From: Candidatus Obscuribacterales bacterium
Lineage (GTDB): Bacteria; Cyanobacteriota; Vampirovibrionia; Obscuribacterales; Obscuribacteraceae
Reading direction: 5' to 3'
DNA length: 64,000 nucleotides
NCBI GenBank assembly: GCA_019637435.1
Contig: JAHBVO010000004.1
Coordinates: 1-64,000 of the forward strand
The position numbers and the translations under genes were made by a program. The notes beneath the pieces were generated by a model that saw only the letters and a list, made by a program, of their open reading frames with translations, was not told the origin of the DNA and did no database searches. Positions 8,661 to 17,957 of the stretch are shown here, piece by piece; position 1 is the first letter of the stretch, and each line of letters opens with the position of its first letter.

Positions 8661-9707
8661 ATGTCGCGACACAGAGTTATCCCGCCGGATGACCCCAAGT
8701 ATCCGGCCATCAAGCGGGCCATGATGTTCGCTTGGTTCAAGACTATCCTCGGCTACAGCATGATGGGTGGTCTGGTCCTGCTTGCCCTCTGGGGCTTTGG
8801 TTTTACCTACGAGTTCAAGCTCGGTTTCGGTATGTTGTGGTGGTTCCTGCCGCTCGTCATGTGGTGGTTCAGCGACAAGGTCGCGATCGCCATGACGAAG
8901 TCGGTGCCCGCCGATCCGTCCAATCCGGAGCATCGCCGGCTGATCGAGATCGTCGATCGCGTCTACGCGAAGAGCGGTCTGAAGTTCAAGCCGCCGGTCT
9001 ACATCTCCGACAACCCGCTGCCCAACGCCTTTGCGACCGGACCGATCCATCGCAAGGCGGTCGTCGCTGCCACCAAGGGGCTGTTCCTCTGCGGCATGAC
9101 CGACGACGAGATCGAAGCCGTGTTCGCCCACGAACTCGGTCACGTGAAGAACTACGACGTCGCGCTCAACACGATGACGTCCGTGCTCTCGATGATCTTC
9201 TTCTCGATCGTCGACAGCGGCGTGCGCATGCTGCTGGGCACCCTGGGCTGGTTCAAGAAGGTTCTCGGCATGAACCCGAACAGCAAGGGCTTCTTCACCG
9301 GCATCCTCGAGTGGGTGATCATGTTCGTGATCTTCCAGATCACCGGACAGCTCACCAAGCTCGTGCAGGTGTTCGTCGTTCGCTCGCGTGAGTCGGGCGC
9401 CGACGCGTCCGGTTCGATGATGACGGGCAAGCCGTGCGACCTCGCCAACGCGCTCAAGAAGCTCGTTGCGTATGTCGAGAAAAACCGTCCGAAGGGCCGC
9501 GACGCCGAGATGTATCGGGCGCTGCGTCCGATGATGACGGTCGATCCGCTGTTCGACGCGCTCGCTGACGACCCGAAGCCGCGGGGCATCTGGGACCGCC
9601 TGAAGGCGTTCTGGAAGTACCTGCAGCTCACCCACCCGCCCGTGTCCGAGCGCGTCAAGATGCTCGAGTACATGAACGGCGGCAGCTGCCCGGCGCCGAA
9701 GTACTGA
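8661..9707 (+). CDS. M48-family membrane zinc metalloprotease, HtpX-like
   Basis: A 348-residue membrane peptidase. Two hydrophobic helices (about 10-35 and 45-65) precede the catalytic region with NAFATGP, then the zinc motif HELGH at 157-161 (AVFAHELGHVKNYD), a further hydrophobic stretch, and the RESGAD segment that carries the third zinc ligand. HtpX-type enzymes cleave misfolded membrane proteins on the cytoplasmic side. GGAG precedes the ATG. Length is slightly above the usual 290-300 residues. Strong codon bias suggests good expression. Confidence 0.9.
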   Translation: MSRHRVIPPDDPKYPAIKRAMMFAWFKTILGYSMMGGLVLLALWGFGFTYEFKLGFGMLWWFLPLVMWWFSDKVAIAMTKSVPADPSNPEHRRLIEIVDRVYAKSGLKFKPPVYISDNPLPNAFATGPIHRKAVVAATKGLFLCGMTDDEIEAVFAHELGHVKNYDVALNTMTSVLSMIFFSIVDSGVRMLLGTLGWFKKVLGMNPNSKGFFTGILEWVIMFVIFQITGQLTKLVQVFVVRSRESGADASGSMMTGKPCDLANALKKLVAYVEKNRPKGRDAEMYRALRPMMTVDPLFDALADDPKPRGIWDRLKAFWKYLQLTHPPVSERVKMLEYMNGGSCPAPKY

Positions 9708-9960
9708 GCCGGCGCTGATAGGTCGATGTGCTCGGCAGACCGTTTCAAAACGGACTCGCTGAGCGGCATCAGACCTGCTAGCAGTTTCCTGCGACTAAAT
9801 CGGGATCTGGTGGTGGTATCGCTTCTGGTGGCGCAATCGGTTTTAAACCGAAAGGCGTTGCTGGTTGTGGTATCGCCGCCGGTGTCCCTGATTCGTCTCT
9901 ATCCCGGAACTGTGCTCCGCCCTGTGGAGCGCACGTTCCCAAACAACGGAGTAAACAACA

Positions 9961-11013
9961 ATGAGCCGATTCTCGAAGAGTCGATTCATCGCCGTTTCGG
10001 TGCTCGTTGCTGGGCTTGCTCTTTCGCTCACGGGCTGCAAGCAGGAGGACGAGGTTCCGCCTCCGCCTCCCGTGAAAGCGCAGCCGGCGCAGCCCAAGTA
10101 CATCGTCAAGGTCATTCCCAAGCCGGACGGGTCGGAAGAGCTGCAGCGCATCTACACCTATCTGCCCGATGGTGTGACGCTGTACAAGCTCGAGATTCAG
10201 TACCGTCAGGGTGGTCGGACGGAGGTGCAGTGGTATCGCCCGGACGGCACGGTCAAGGAGGTGCAGGAGATGCACCCGTACTCGACCGGCAAGGTCCAGT
10301 CGACGACTCGGATGGCGCCGGATGGCACCACCAAGGTCGATCAGACCACCTACCGTCTCGACGGCGGCGTCGATGCAGTGACGGAGTTCAAGGCTGACGG
10401 TTCGAGCCACACGGTTCGTTACCGCAATGACGGCAAGCGTCGTCTCAGCGTGACCGACACAGCGCCCGACGGGAAGAAGGTCTCGACCTACTTCCATGCC
10501 GACGGTACCACGGTCTGGGCGAATGCAACAGAGCAGAAGAACGGCGACAGCAAAGTCGAGACTTTCCGTCTCGACGGCACGCGCGATCAGACCCGCGAGG
10601 TCTTCTACGATCGCATGATTGTCACCGTCCATGGTGCCGATGGCAAGCCCAAGTACACGCAGACGTGGAGCGGTTACCGCTACGCGTACAGCAGCTACCG
10701 CTATTACACGCTCGAGAAAGTCGAGGAGTTCGGCGCCGACGGCGTCACTCTGACACGCAAGCTCGAGTTCGAGCGGTATGGCAGCCGCAACATCAAGGTG
10801 GCGACGGACCTCGCCAACGGTCAGCCGACCAAGACCCGTTATTTCCGCTATGACGGCACGCTGGAGCGCGAGGAGATCGTTCAGGCAGACGGCACGAAGA
10901 CGACGGTGAAGCACGAGGCCTCGGAGAAAATCACCGAGACCTACGATCCCGGCGTGAAAAACGAGCCTGCCTACGACGACCCGCTCGTCGACAGTCCGTC
11001 GCATTTCAACTGA
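9961..11013 (+). CDS. lipoprotein with repeated DG-type beta motifs
   Basis: A 350-residue predicted lipoprotein: basic start, hydrophobic core and a lipobox LTGC with Cys near residue 22, followed by a proline-rich linker. The rest is a run of short beta units of about 18-24 residues with a recurring ADG/PDG/LDG turn (YRPDGTVKEV, MAPDGTTKVD, FKADGSSHTV, FHADGTTVWA), like MORN/YwqK-type antitoxin-component repeats. Such proteins are exported scaffolds of unknown role. Followed by a GC-rich hairpin (11018-11053). It precedes the S53 peptidase on the same strand, about 200 bases away. Confidence 0.75.
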   Translation: MSRFSKSRFIAVSVLVAGLALSLTGCKQEDEVPPPPPVKAQPAQPKYIVKVIPKPDGSEELQRIYTYLPDGVTLYKLEIQYRQGGRTEVQWYRPDGTVKEVQEMHPYSTGKVQSTTRMAPDGTTKVDQTTYRLDGGVDAVTEFKADGSSHTVRYRNDGKRRLSVTDTAPDGKKVSTYFHADGTTVWANATEQKNGDSKVETFRLDGTRDQTREVFYDRMIVTVHGADGKPKYTQTWSGYRYAYSSYRYYTLEKVEEFGADGVTLTRKLEFERYGSRNIKVATDLANGQPTKTRYFRYDGTLEREEIVQADGTKTTVKHEASEKITETYDPGVKNEPAYDDPLVDSPSHFN

Positions 11014-11017
11014 CACT

Positions 11018-11053
11018 CCGGCGAAGACACGCATGATGTGCGTCGTCGCCGGA
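11018..11053 (+). terminator. GC-rich hairpin after the lipoprotein gene
   Basis: TCCGGCGA pairs with TCGCCGGA with a second inner stem CGCA/TGCG. There is no U-tract, so it may be an RNA 3-prime stabiliser instead of an intrinsic terminator. Confidence 0.45.
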
Positions 11054-11166
11054 CGTGAATTCGTTCGCGGCATGCGATTTGCAGCGTGGTTTAGTCGAGT
11101 CCGATTCTCGGGCTCTTGAGACCGGCTGCAGGTTGTCTCCGGCGAACCCTCAACAAATAAGACGCT

Positions 11167-11196
11167 GCGCGCCAGGCAGGAAACTGTCTGGCGCGC
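11167..11196 (+). promoter_or_regulatory. strong GAAA-tetraloop hairpin in the S53 peptidase leader
   Basis: A 13-bp stem (one G-U pair) GCGCGCCAGGCAG/CTGTCTGGCGCGC closed by a GAAA tetraloop, ending 22 bases before the ATG at 11219. It could protect the mRNA or limit translation; no U-run follows, so termination is unlikely. Confidence 0.55.
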
Positions 11197-11218
11197 TAGC
11201 GCATATCAGGAGCTCCAA

Positions 11219-13042
11219 ATGTCAGGCAATAACCGCAAGCTCTTCGCCGTCGCATCGGCGATTGGTTTGACCTGTCTTTTCCTGCTGACTGTTTTTGCGC
11301 CGAACGCCTTTCTGGCACTGAACCTTCACGGGCGTTTCCAGCTCACCGGCGACACACCATCAGTGGTGCGGCAGTCGACGCTGGAACGCCACGCCGACGA
11401 AAGCCAGACGATGAAAATCGTCGTCGGGCTCAAGCTGCGTGATGAAGCCGGTCTCGACCGCTTGCTCTCCGAGATCGCCGACCCCAGGTCGCCCAACTTT
11501 CGCAAGTATCTCAGTCCGGCCGACTTTGCCGGCCGTTTCTCGCCCTTGCCGCAAGACGTCGACAACGTCGTGCTCTTCTTGCAGGAGCGCGGATTGTCGG
11601 TCACAAACGTCTCGCCCAACCGCACGCTTGTCGAGGCGGAGGGCACGGTAAGCCAGCTCGAAGCGGCTTTCGGCGTCACGATCAACAAGTACACGGTCAA
11701 GCTGCCCAACGGCGGCGTGAAGAACTACCTGTCCAACGACCGTGATCCGGTCATCCCGACTCGCCTTTCGGCGATCATCGAATCGGTGATGGGGCTGGAT
11801 ACGTATGCCGAATTCGAGTCGCGCATGCGCGCAAAGGAGCCGCACTCCAATGCGACAGCGCCTCGCGGTTTCTCTCCGCAAGAGATTTCGAAGGTCTACG
11901 ATTATCCCAACACGCTCAACCCGAATGTGAAGGGCACGGCGCTGACCGGCAAAGGCAAGACCATTGCCGTTGCGACCGCGTATACGTACGACCAGAAGGA
12001 CATCGACGCGTACTGGAAGCAGTTCAACATCCAGCGCACGGGCACGCTGACCAACGAGTACATCGGCGGGACGGCGACGAAGCTCAACGAGGAAACGACG
12101 CTGGACCTGCAGACGGTGAGCGGCTTGGCGCCTGGTGCTGACGTGATCATGTACCTTGGCGTCGATGCGAAGTTCACCAACTTCACGCTGGTGTTCAACC
12201 GAATCGTCACCGACAACAAAGCCGACATCATGTCGATCAGCTGGGGGCTTTGCGAAAAGCACACCGGCAAGCGGCAGATGAAGACTGAGCACAACATCTT
12301 CCGGCAAGCGGCTTCGCAGGGCATCGCCATCTTCGCCGCATCCGGTGATGACGGCGCCTACGACTGCAAGCACGAAGAGGAAGAGGACGAGGACGGCAAG
12401 AAGAAGCCGGTCGTGAACCTGGCGGTCGACTACCCTTCGTCCGACCCTTATGTCACCGCAGTTGGTGGCACGACCCTGTACTCGTCCTCCGGCAAGCGCA
12501 CGTCCGAACGGGCGTGGTACGGCTCTGGCGGCGGCAACTCGGAGTACTGGAAGCGTCCTGCGTGGCAGAAAGGAGCTGGCGTTCCCGCCGGCGATTTCCG
12601 CTCGACGGCTGACGTTTCGCTCAACGCTTCGCCCGGAACCGCCTACGCCTTCTACTTCGAAGGCAAATGGGAAGGCTGGGGAGGCACTTCGGTCGCCGCT
12701 CCGGCCTGGGCTGCTCTCTGGGCGCTCATCGATGAAGCTGCCGGCGAACGCATCGGCATGCCCGTCGAAACCCTTTATCGCCTGGGCGACTCGGCTGACT
12801 ACGGCTCCACCTTCCATGACATCACCAGTGGTGACAACGGTGATTTCCGCGGCCCTGGTTTCAAAGCCGGTGACCACTGGGATCATCCGACCGGATGGGG
12901 TGTTCCGAAGGGCGAGGCGTTGAAGGACTGGATCGTCGGCGATCGCAAAGGCAAGACTCCTGCGCGTGCGCCTCTGGTCGACGAGCCGGAAGAGGACGAC
13001 GAAACGCCTGCTCCGGTTCCGCCGGAGCCGAGCGGCGGCTGA
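11219..13042 (+). CDS. S53-family serine-carboxyl peptidase (sedolisin/kumamolisin type)
   Basis: A 607-residue secreted acid protease precursor. Residues about 10-32 are a signal/anchor helix. A pro-kumamolisin activation domain (about 45-190) is followed by the subtilisin-fold catalytic domain. The catalytic Glu and Asp fit E292 and D296 in EETTLD, and the Ser fits S491 in GGTSVAAP. The calcium-site end DITSGDNG...WDHPTGWGVP is present. AGGAG lies seven bases before the ATG. The tail is Pro/Glu-rich. An insert of acidic residues (HEEEEDEDGKKK) in the catalytic domain is unusual. Likely extracellular or periplasmic protein breakdown. Confidence 0.92.
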   Translation: MSGNNRKLFAVASAIGLTCLFLLTVFAPNAFLALNLHGRFQLTGDTPSVVRQSTLERHADESQTMKIVVGLKLRDEAGLDRLLSEIADPRSPNFRKYLSPADFAGRFSPLPQDVDNVVLFLQERGLSVTNVSPNRTLVEAEGTVSQLEAAFGVTINKYTVKLPNGGVKNYLSNDRDPVIPTRLSAIIESVMGLDTYAEFESRMRAKEPHSNATAPRGFSPQEISKVYDYPNTLNPNVKGTALTGKGKTIAVATAYTYDQKDIDAYWKQFNIQRTGTLTNEYIGGTATKLNEETTLDLQTVSGLAPGADVIMYLGVDAKFTNFTLVFNRIVTDNKADIMSISWGLCEKHTGKRQMKTEHNIFRQAASQGIAIFAASGDDGAYDCKHEEEEDEDGKKKPVVNLAVDYPSSDPYVTAVGGTTLYSSSGKRTSERAWYGSGGGNSEYWKRPAWQKGAGVPAGDFRSTADVSLNASPGTAYAFYFEGKWEGWGGTSVAAPAWAALWALIDEAAGERIGMPVETLYRLGDSADYGSTFHDITSGDNGDFRGPGFKAGDHWDHPTGWGVPKGEALKDWIVGDRKGKTPARAPLVDEPEEDDETPAPVPPEPSGG

Positions 13043-13113
13043 CGATTCGCTCGGGTTTCTCGCCACGGTATCAATCTCTTGGCTCAGTCATACCGTCAGA
13101 GGAATGCTGACTT

Positions 13114-13320
13114 TTGGCATTCCGCTGCCGGTCTGCAGAGTGGGTCAAGTCTATGCCGTCGGCGACATCCTCATCGGATGCGTCCAGGCTCGTCTGTTTA
13201 ATTCACGCAGAACGCGACCGTTGGCATTCCGCTGCCGGTATGCAGAGTGGAGCAAGTCCATGCCGTCGGCGACATCCTCATCGGATGCGTCGATGCGCAT
13301 CTGGTGTTGCCGCAGCTGGT
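13114..13320. repeat. 107-bp direct repeat, two copies
   Basis: About 75 bases beginning TTGGCATTCCGCTGCCGGT recur at 13114 and 13221. Each copy holds the small dyad CATCC-TCATC-GGATG. The intervening part differs. Lies between the S53 peptidase and the amidotransferase-like gene; no gene seen in it. Confidence 0.8.
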
Positions 13321-13454
13321 GGCGCCGCAGTTTTTGATCGACGGCGGAAACGCGGTCGGCTGAACCGAAATGTGTTCGTTCGGGTCACCGCAAGCGGTTT
13401 AACCGCTGCTTGCATCTCATCTCCATAAGAAAACTAAGAATCGGAGATCACGCT

Positions 13455-14177
13455 GTGAAACCTTTCATTGCTCTCAATTGCGAGATTGAAACCACTGGCA
13501 CCGGCAAAGTGCGCGTCGGTCGCACTTATGTCGAAGCCATCCGCAAAGCCGGCGGCATCCCGCTGCCGGTTGCGCCGCTTCCCACCAGAGATCTGCCGCA
13601 GATTCTCGACCTCGTGAGCGGTTTCGTATTCATTGGCGGCAACGATTATTCGCCCGCGCTTTACGGGGAGGAGGCGCATGAGAGTGTGCAGCCCCTGCAC
13701 CCGATTCGCGAGGAGTTCGACCTCAGACTCATGCGTCTGGCGCTCAAGGCGCGCGATCGCATGGGTGAGCCGAAACCCATCGTCGGCATTTGCGGCGGTC
13801 ACCAGCTGCTCAACATCAAGTTGGGCGGCTCGCTCACGCAGGACATCGAGACGGTCAAACCCGGTCACGGTGTGCTGCATCGAAATCGCGAGGACGTCGC
13901 CCGGCACCCGGTGCGGCTGAGCGCGGGATCGCAGCTGCGGCGCATCTACCGTTCGGCGACTGTCGAGCGGCCGATCAGCTCGCATCACCAGTGCATCAAT
14001 CGCCTCGGTCGAGGTCTGGTCGTGACCGGTTGGTCCGACGACGGCATCATCGAAGCGGTCGAACATGAAACGCGTCCTTTCACGCTCGGAGTGCAGTGGC
14101 ATCCCGAAGCCGACTACGAGGGGAGCGCGCGTCTGTTTAAGGCTCTGGTCAAAAGAGCTCGCGAGATGCAGTTCTGA
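13455..14177 (+). CDS. class I glutamine amidotransferase-like hydrolase (peptidase C26, PuuD type)
   Basis: A 240-residue enzyme of the gamma-glutamyl hydrolase group. The nucleophile Cys113 is in GICGGHQ, and the His216/Glu218 pair is in GVQWHPEAD. Members remove glutamate from gamma-glutamyl compounds such as gamma-glutamyl-GABA or folate polyglutamate; substrate is not determined. GTG at 13455 is chosen because GGAG lies eight bases upstream and the product then starts at MKPFIAL as the family does; the frame extends upstream to 13410 without a ribosome site. Confidence 0.85.
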   Translation: MKPFIALNCEIETTGTGKVRVGRTYVEAIRKAGGIPLPVAPLPTRDLPQILDLVSGFVFIGGNDYSPALYGEEAHESVQPLHPIREEFDLRLMRLALKARDRMGEPKPIVGICGGHQLLNIKLGGSLTQDIETVKPGHGVLHRNREDVARHPVRLSAGSQLRRIYRSATVERPISSHHQCINRLGRGLVVTGWSDDGIIEAVEHETRPFTLGVQWHPEADYEGSARLFKALVKRAREMQF

Positions 14178-14657
14178 CGGTGACCGTCTGGGTTGCCGGA
14201 GAGGATTGTGCGGAAAGCATTGGCGGCTGTTCGGTTTAAACTCTGAACGATTCGCTGAGCTCGCATTAGTCTCTTGATTCAGGCTAGCGCAGGTGAGCTA
14301 GTTACTTGTGATATTAACTGCAGTCAATGAACTCTTATCTGTTCTGCATCGCGAAATGAGATCTCATGCAGCCTGTTATGGTTTCCGCGCACGAGGGCGA
14401 CTTCGGGCGCGGGCCGTAACCTGGGTTTACATGTAAACTTAGGCTTGTATGGTCTTTTTCGCGATGCTAGAAACAGAGTGTCTCTTGACAAGTTTGTCCT
14501 CGGGTATTGAACAGGCACTAAAAGCAAAAACGGCTAGCATCAACAAAAACCGTCAAGGGCTTAAGTGCTTGTCCACCCGAGTGCTGGTCGCTCACTGGAT
14601 CCCGCTCACGCGGGGTCTGATCTTCACCCAACAAAACTAAGGAATGGAGCACCATCC
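14178..14657. other. spacer and leader of the tldD-tldE operon
   Basis: No gene seen. It carries a dyad centred at 14431 (listed apart), about 225 bases before the TldD start. Confidence 0.5.
14419..14442. promoter_or_regulatory. 24-bp dyad, possible operator
   Basis: Perfect GTTTACATGTAAAC (14425-14438) inside a longer imperfect dyad CCTGG...TTAGG. It fits a dimeric repressor or activator site in the leader of the TldD/TldE operon. The regulator is unknown. Confidence 0.4.
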
Positions 14658-16109
14658 ATGAACCTCTCTCCATCTACGGAAAAGTTGATTTCTTCACTGT
14701 TCGGCGTGTCTTCGACACAGCTGGACCAGGTGATCGGTTCCGCCATCCACAAGCGGTTCGGCTTCTGCGATATCTATCTGCAGGCCGGTACGACGCAGTC
14801 GATGTCGTGGGACCAGGGCGTCATGAAGCGCCCCTCGACGTCCATCGTCAAGGGGGCGGGCGTTCGCGTCGTCATCGGTGACAAGCAGGGTTACTCCTAC
14901 ACCGACCACGTCAACGTCACCAATCTGAAGCGCGCCGCCAAGACCGCGCGAGCCATCGCCGACCACACCTCGGAAGTGCCGCCGCAGGCGCTGCTCGAGG
15001 CGCACGAGGCCGGCGTGCCGCACAACCTCTACGACATCGGTGCCACGCCGATCGACGTCGACCTGCTCGCCAAGATGAACCTGATGCGCAACATCGACCA
15101 GGTCGCTCGCGCCTACGACCCGCGCATCAAGAACGTCACGGTCTCGGTCAGCGTGCAGGACCACACGGTCGTGATCGCCAACTCGTTCGGCGATGTGATC
15201 GTCGACAAGCGTCCGCTCATCCACCTGTCGGTCGTCTGCCTCGCCGAGGAGAACGGTCGCAAGGAGCAGGGCAAGTCGGGCGGCGGCGGTCGTCACGAAT
15301 TCGAGTTCTTCACGGACTCGGACCGCTGGAAGAAGCATGCCGAGACGGCTGCTCGGGAGGCGATCAACATGCTGAGCGCCATCGACGCGCCGTCGGGCGA
15401 GATGACCGTCGTGCTCGGGCCGGGCTGGCCTGGCGTCCTCATCCACGAGGCTGTCGGTCACGGTCTGGAAGGCGACTTCAACCGCAAGGGCACCTCGGCG
15501 TTCTCGAAGATGATGGGCGAGCGCGTCGCTTCGCCGCTCTGCACCATCGTCGATGACGGCGTCCTGCCTGGCCGCCGCGGCTCGCTCAACGTCGACGACG
15601 AAGGCACGCCCACGCAGCAGACCGTTCTCATCGAGAAGGGCATCCTGAAGGGCTACATGCAGGACCGCATGAACGCGAACCTGATGGGTCAGCGCTCGAC
15701 CGGCAACTGCCGTCGCGAGAGCTACCAGCACGTGCCGATGCCGCGCATGCGGAACACCTATCTCGCCGGCGGCCAGTCGACCCCGGAAGAGATCATCCGC
15801 TCGGTCAAGTACGGCATCTACGCCACCAGTTTCCCCGGTGGCCAGGTCGACATCACCAACGGCAACTTCACCTTCTCCACGTCGGGCGCCTACCTCATCG
15901 AGGACGGCAAGCTGACGCGCGCCATCAAGGGTGCCACGCTGATCGGCAACGGCCCCGAGGCGATGCAGAAGGTGTCGATGGTCGGCAACGACATGTGCCT
16001 CGATGAGGGCATCGGAAGCTGCGGAAAGGCGGGGCAGACCGTTCCCGTCGGCGTGGGCATGCCCACCGTCCGCATCGATGATGTCACCGTCGGTGGTACC
16101 GGAAACTAA
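14658..16109 (+). CDS. tldD: TldD-family metalloprotease subunit
   Basis: A 483-residue TldD homolog, the zinc-bearing half of the TldD/TldE heterodimer that degrades unfolded or modified peptides in the cytoplasm (microcin B17 maturation, CcdA turnover in E. coli). The signature HEAVGHGLEGD with H263, E264 and H268 is intact. The ATG at 14658 has GGAG eight bases upstream; the frame runs further upstream to 14565 without support. It is 12 bases from tldE, so they form an operon. Codons strongly G/C-ending. Confidence 0.93.
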   Translation: MNLSPSTEKLISSLFGVSSTQLDQVIGSAIHKRFGFCDIYLQAGTTQSMSWDQGVMKRPSTSIVKGAGVRVVIGDKQGYSYTDHVNVTNLKRAAKTARAIADHTSEVPPQALLEAHEAGVPHNLYDIGATPIDVDLLAKMNLMRNIDQVARAYDPRIKNVTVSVSVQDHTVVIANSFGDVIVDKRPLIHLSVVCLAEENGRKEQGKSGGGGRHEFEFFTDSDRWKKHAETAAREAINMLSAIDAPSGEMTVVLGPGWPGVLIHEAVGHGLEGDFNRKGTSAFSKMMGERVASPLCTIVDDGVLPGRRGSLNVDDEGTPTQQTVLIEKGILKGYMQDRMNANLMGQRSTGNCRRESYQHVPMPRMRNTYLAGGQSTPEEIIRSVKYGIYATSFPGGQVDITNGNFTFSTSGAYLIEDGKLTRAIKGATLIGNGPEAMQKVSMVGNDMCLDEGIGSCGKAGQTVPVGVGMPTVRIDDVTVGGTGN

Positions 16110-16121
16110 GGAGTTATCGCT

Positions 16122-17450
16122 ATGAACAAGACGCAACAGCGCCTGGAATCCCTGGCCGCGTTTGTCGTTTCGAAGGCTCGCCAGTACGGTGCCACCGACT
16201 GCGAGGTTTCGGTCAACGAGTACGAGTCGGTCGAAGTCGGCGTCCGCCTCGGTGAAGTCGAAGAGCTGAACGGCGCGCAGGGGCGCGGTCTCCGCTTCCG
16301 TGCCCTGGTCGGTCAGAAGTCCGCTTCGACGAACACCTCCGACCTCACCCGCGCCTCGGTCGCGCGCATGGTCAAGAAGACGGTCGAACTCGCTCGCGAG
16401 TCCGAAGGTGATGAATTCGCCGGCCTGCCGGAAGCGCATCTCTTCGCCAAGTCGCTGCCGGAGCTCGACCTGTTCGACCCGTCGCTCGACAAGGTCGACA
16501 TCAACACCAAGATCGAGATGGCGAAGAAGGCGGAAGCGGCTGCTCGCGCTGCCGACCCGCGTATCGTCAACTCGAACGGCGGTGGCTTCTCCGACAGTCG
16601 CGGTCTGGTGGTCTTCGCCAACTCGCGCGGTTTCGTGGGCAGCTACGCCGGCACGAGCTGCTCGCTGAATGCCGGTGTTCTCGCTTCCGAGAACGACGGT
16701 CCGATGCAGAGCGGTGGCTGGTCCTCGTCGAGCCGCACGTTCGCCGGTCTCGACACGCCCGAAGCGATCGGCGCCGAAGCGGCTCGCCGTGCGCTCCGCC
16801 ATCTCGGCGCGCGCAAGGTGAAGACGCAGGAAGTGCCGGTGGTGTTCGACCCGATCATGGCCGCTCGGCTGCTCGCGCAGTTCGTCGGCGCAGCGTCGGG
16901 CACGCACGTCTATCGCCGCAGCTCGTTCCTCGCCGGCAAGGTCGGTGAGATCGTGGCGGCGAAGGACCTGGTCATCGTCGATGACCCGACCATGAAGGGC
17001 GCGCTCGGCTCCCGTCCGTTTGACGGCGAAGGTCTGCCGGTCTGCCGCCGCCTCATCGTCGAGGACGGCAAGCTCCAGACCTACCTGATCGACAGCTACG
17101 CCGGGCGCAAGCTCGGGATGACTCCGAACAGCGATTCGGTCGGCAACCTGCACATCCAGGCCGGCAAGCACTCGCCTGCGGAAATCATCGGCTCGATCAA
17201 GAACGGTCTCTACCTCACCGCCGTCTCCGGTCCGGGCTTCAACTCGGTTACCGGCGACTACTCGATGGGTGCCACCGGCATCTGGATCGAGAACGGCGAA
17301 CTCGCCTATCCGGTCGAGAAGATCACCGTGGCGAGCAACGTGCTCGACATGATGAAGGGCATCGAGATGATCGGCAGCGACCTGGTGTTCCGGTCCAGCA
17401 CCGTGGCGCCCACGCTGAAGATCAACAAGATGATGGTCTCCGGCAAGTAA
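16122..17450 (+). CDS. tldE: TldE/PmbA-family protein
   Basis: A 442-residue PmbA/TldE homolog, the non-catalytic partner of TldD. It has the U62-family fold sequence but lacks the HExxxH zinc site, as expected. AAGGAG stands before the ATG, and the gene follows tldD by 12 bases. Together they form the peptidase that feeds unfolded peptides into the TldD cavity. No peptide-modification cluster is visible nearby, so a general proteolytic role is more likely than RiPP maturation. Confidence 0.92.
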   Translation: MNKTQQRLESLAAFVVSKARQYGATDCEVSVNEYESVEVGVRLGEVEELNGAQGRGLRFRALVGQKSASTNTSDLTRASVARMVKKTVELARESEGDEFAGLPEAHLFAKSLPELDLFDPSLDKVDINTKIEMAKKAEAAARAADPRIVNSNGGGFSDSRGLVVFANSRGFVGSYAGTSCSLNAGVLASENDGPMQSGGWSSSSRTFAGLDTPEAIGAEAARRALRHLGARKVKTQEVPVVFDPIMAARLLAQFVGAASGTHVYRRSSFLAGKVGEIVAAKDLVIVDDPTMKGALGSRPFDGEGLPVCRRLIVEDGKLQTYLIDSYAGRKLGMTPNSDSVGNLHIQAGKHSPAEIIGSIKNGLYLTAVSGPGFNSVTGDYSMGATGIWIENGELAYPVEKITVASNVLDMMKGIEMIGSDLVFRSSTVAPTLKINKMMVSGK

Positions 17451-17651
17451 GCGTGTCGTAACTGACGCGCCACCACGCATGGTGTCTCAGGACTCGGTCT
17501 GTCATGACCGCGTCACTTAGCTGCCTTAGTGTGGAAGCAAGCTGCTAATGCGGCTTAGCGGTTTTCGGATAAGCCCTCAGGCAAATCTGAATGTCGCTCG
17601 AAGTTCCGGAGGTAGGCATCACGCCTTCTCCGGGCTTCGGCTTTTCGGTTT

Positions 17652-17920
17652 TGCTACTATATGTAGTCGTGATAGGTTTCCCTCCAATGTGGCTCTGAGT
17701 CGGGGTTTTGGGTCGGATGCCCTTGAGCTCGCCGTGGTTTGGCTATCCTGGAATGCCGAATTTTTGCATCGAAAATCTTGCTACTATAGGGAGTCGTGAT
17801 GCGTCTTTCTCGAACATGGCGCTGGGTCGAGCTTTCGAGATGGATGCCATTGAGCTTGGTACGGTTTGGCTATCCTGGAATGCCGAATTTTTGCATTTCC
17901 GTCATAGCAGGATAGCCAAC
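17652..17920. repeat. 127-bp direct repeat ending in a 12-bp-arm hairpin
   Basis: TGCTACTATA..GAGTCGTGAT starts at 17652 and 17779, each followed about 90 bases on by TTTGGCTATCCTGGAATGCC. The second copy is completed by a hairpin with perfect arms TTGGCTATCCTG/CAGGATAGCCAA. This is the tactata/hairpin composite seen through the window. No gene in 17451-17957. Confidence 0.8.
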
Positions 17921-17957
17921 CGACGTTCTTATGGACGGTCTCCGTGTGCACGGGCAG

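Noticed and set aside
14694..17480. 928-codon minus-strand frame opposite tldD/tldE
   Set aside because: Shadow of strongly biased plus-strand codons; the peptide is Arg/His/Asp-rich low complexity, and tldD/E are certain.
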